From NCBI GenBank assembly GCA_002306345.1, contig DBRQ01000006.1, positions 95,718-108,722 of the forward strand: DNA of 13,005 bases, given 5' to 3'. A program made the position numbers and the translations under genes. This DNA is from Candidatus Pacebacteria bacterium UBA1364 (GTDB lineage: Bacteria; Patescibacteriota; Microgenomatia; UBA1400; PJMF01). Of the stretch, positions 12,728-13,005 are shown piece after piece. The notes beneath the pieces were generated by a model that saw nothing but the letters and a program-made list of their open reading frames with translations, did no database searches and was not told the DNA's origin. Each line of letters starts with the position of its first letter. The stretch's first letter is position 1.

Positions 12728-13005
12728 TATGGTAAGCAGCTATATTCCTCACCCTCAACTCCACAAATTTCAGTTGCTGCACCTGCTAAGTCATCTGGCA
12801 AACCGCTGCCACTAGTGTCAACACAACGTGCTGCAGCTTCCTCCTGCATAGCACCAGATTGAGGTTTGAAACAAACATACAGACTACTACCAGGATCACC
12901 ATTGTAGTAAACCCGTAAATGATTGTAATCAGACTTAGTGACCTTATCAACAAAACTACGCTTGAGCTCATTAGTCCCATCACAAGTGCCATCGGTATTA
13001 CCATC
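12727..13005 (-). CDS. C-terminal part of a cysteine-rich exported protein (cut by right edge)
   Basis: Reading leftward from the right edge, 92 codons are open and end with TAA at 12727-12729. The frame has no early start codon and so is easily missed. The visible part is acidic and has five cysteines (fragment residues 8, 45, 61, 81 and 90), with one pair near the end (EICG and SCLP). The composition and the TAATG overlap with pilD suggest a secreted or pilin-like protein in the same operon. I cannot name it, and the N-terminus with any signal is outside the window. A different frame over the same bases is open but hydrophobic and Val/Ser-rich in an unnatural way, and I judge it a shadow. 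Confidence 0.7.
   Translation of the reverse strand, partial: DGNTDGTCDGTNELKRSFVDKVTKSDYNHLRVYYNGDPGSSLYVCFKPQSGAMQEEAAARCVDTSGSGLPDDLAGAATEICGVEGEEYSCLP

Noticed and set aside
12786..13004. Open minus-strand frame of 72 codons at the right edge
   Set aside because: Its product is an implausible Val/Ile/Ser-rich string, and another frame over the same bases gives a balanced cysteine-containing C-terminus whose stop overlaps the pilD start (TAATG).

Overview
This window most resembles a piece of genome from the Candidate Phyla Radiation (Patescibacteria). The evidence is compact AT-rich genes with overlaps of a few bases, a complete type IV pilus (T4P) gene set, a 51-residue bL32 with no zinc cysteines, an acyl-carrier-like protein in a small-genome context, and several large exported proteins that I cannot name. 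This placement is an inference from gene content; there is no rRNA or other marker here to prove it.

Layout. (1) 1-1809, plus strand: the 3' end of pilM, then pilN and pilO, the inner-membrane assembly platform of a T4P. (2) 1812-4188, minus strand: a housekeeping block read leftward, rpmF (bL32) > nusB > acyl-carrier-like > rnc > rpsP (bS16) > khpA. It converges on pilO with a 2-bp gap. rpmF was found by hand because it is only 51 codons long. (3) 4189-4490: a divergent intergenic region with a promoter facing each way and a perfect 7-bp inverted repeat. (4) 4491-8999, plus strand: a 516-aa orphan protein, then a tightly overlapped set of three genes: a 195-aa membrane-anchored protein, a 607-aa cysteine-rich secreted protein with a Gly/Pro-Thr linker, and a PilW/GspJ-like minor pilin. 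(5) 9025-13005, minus strand: an operon read leftward from the right edge, made of the C-terminus of a cysteine-rich exported protein (cut by the window edge), prepilin peptidase pilD, a 335-aa PKD-like cysteine-rich membrane-anchored protein, the probable major pilin, and three further prepilins (GspG-, GspH/FimT- and PilV/GspI-like). The two pilin clusters converge at about 9000-9025.

How they work together. PilM/N/O form the platform, PilD processes the five prepilins, and the minor pilins probably form the priming or tip complex. The 607-aa and 335-aa proteins are good candidates for pilus-associated tip or surface adhesins. The block between them is ordinary translation, RNA processing and antitermination machinery.

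The most notable signals are these. Every complete exported protein of the pilus region has an even cysteine count (2, 2, 2, 2, 2, 4, 10, 18), while the neighbouring cytosolic proteins have almost none. The acyl-carrier-like protein lacks the serine that carries phosphopantetheine. The minor prepilins all have Ala rather than Gly before the cleavage site, unlike the major pilin. Two or three genes without a Shine-Dalgarno site have promoter-like hexamers so close to the start codon that their mRNAs would be nearly leaderless. I saw no CRISPR array, tRNA, rRNA, transposase or integrase.
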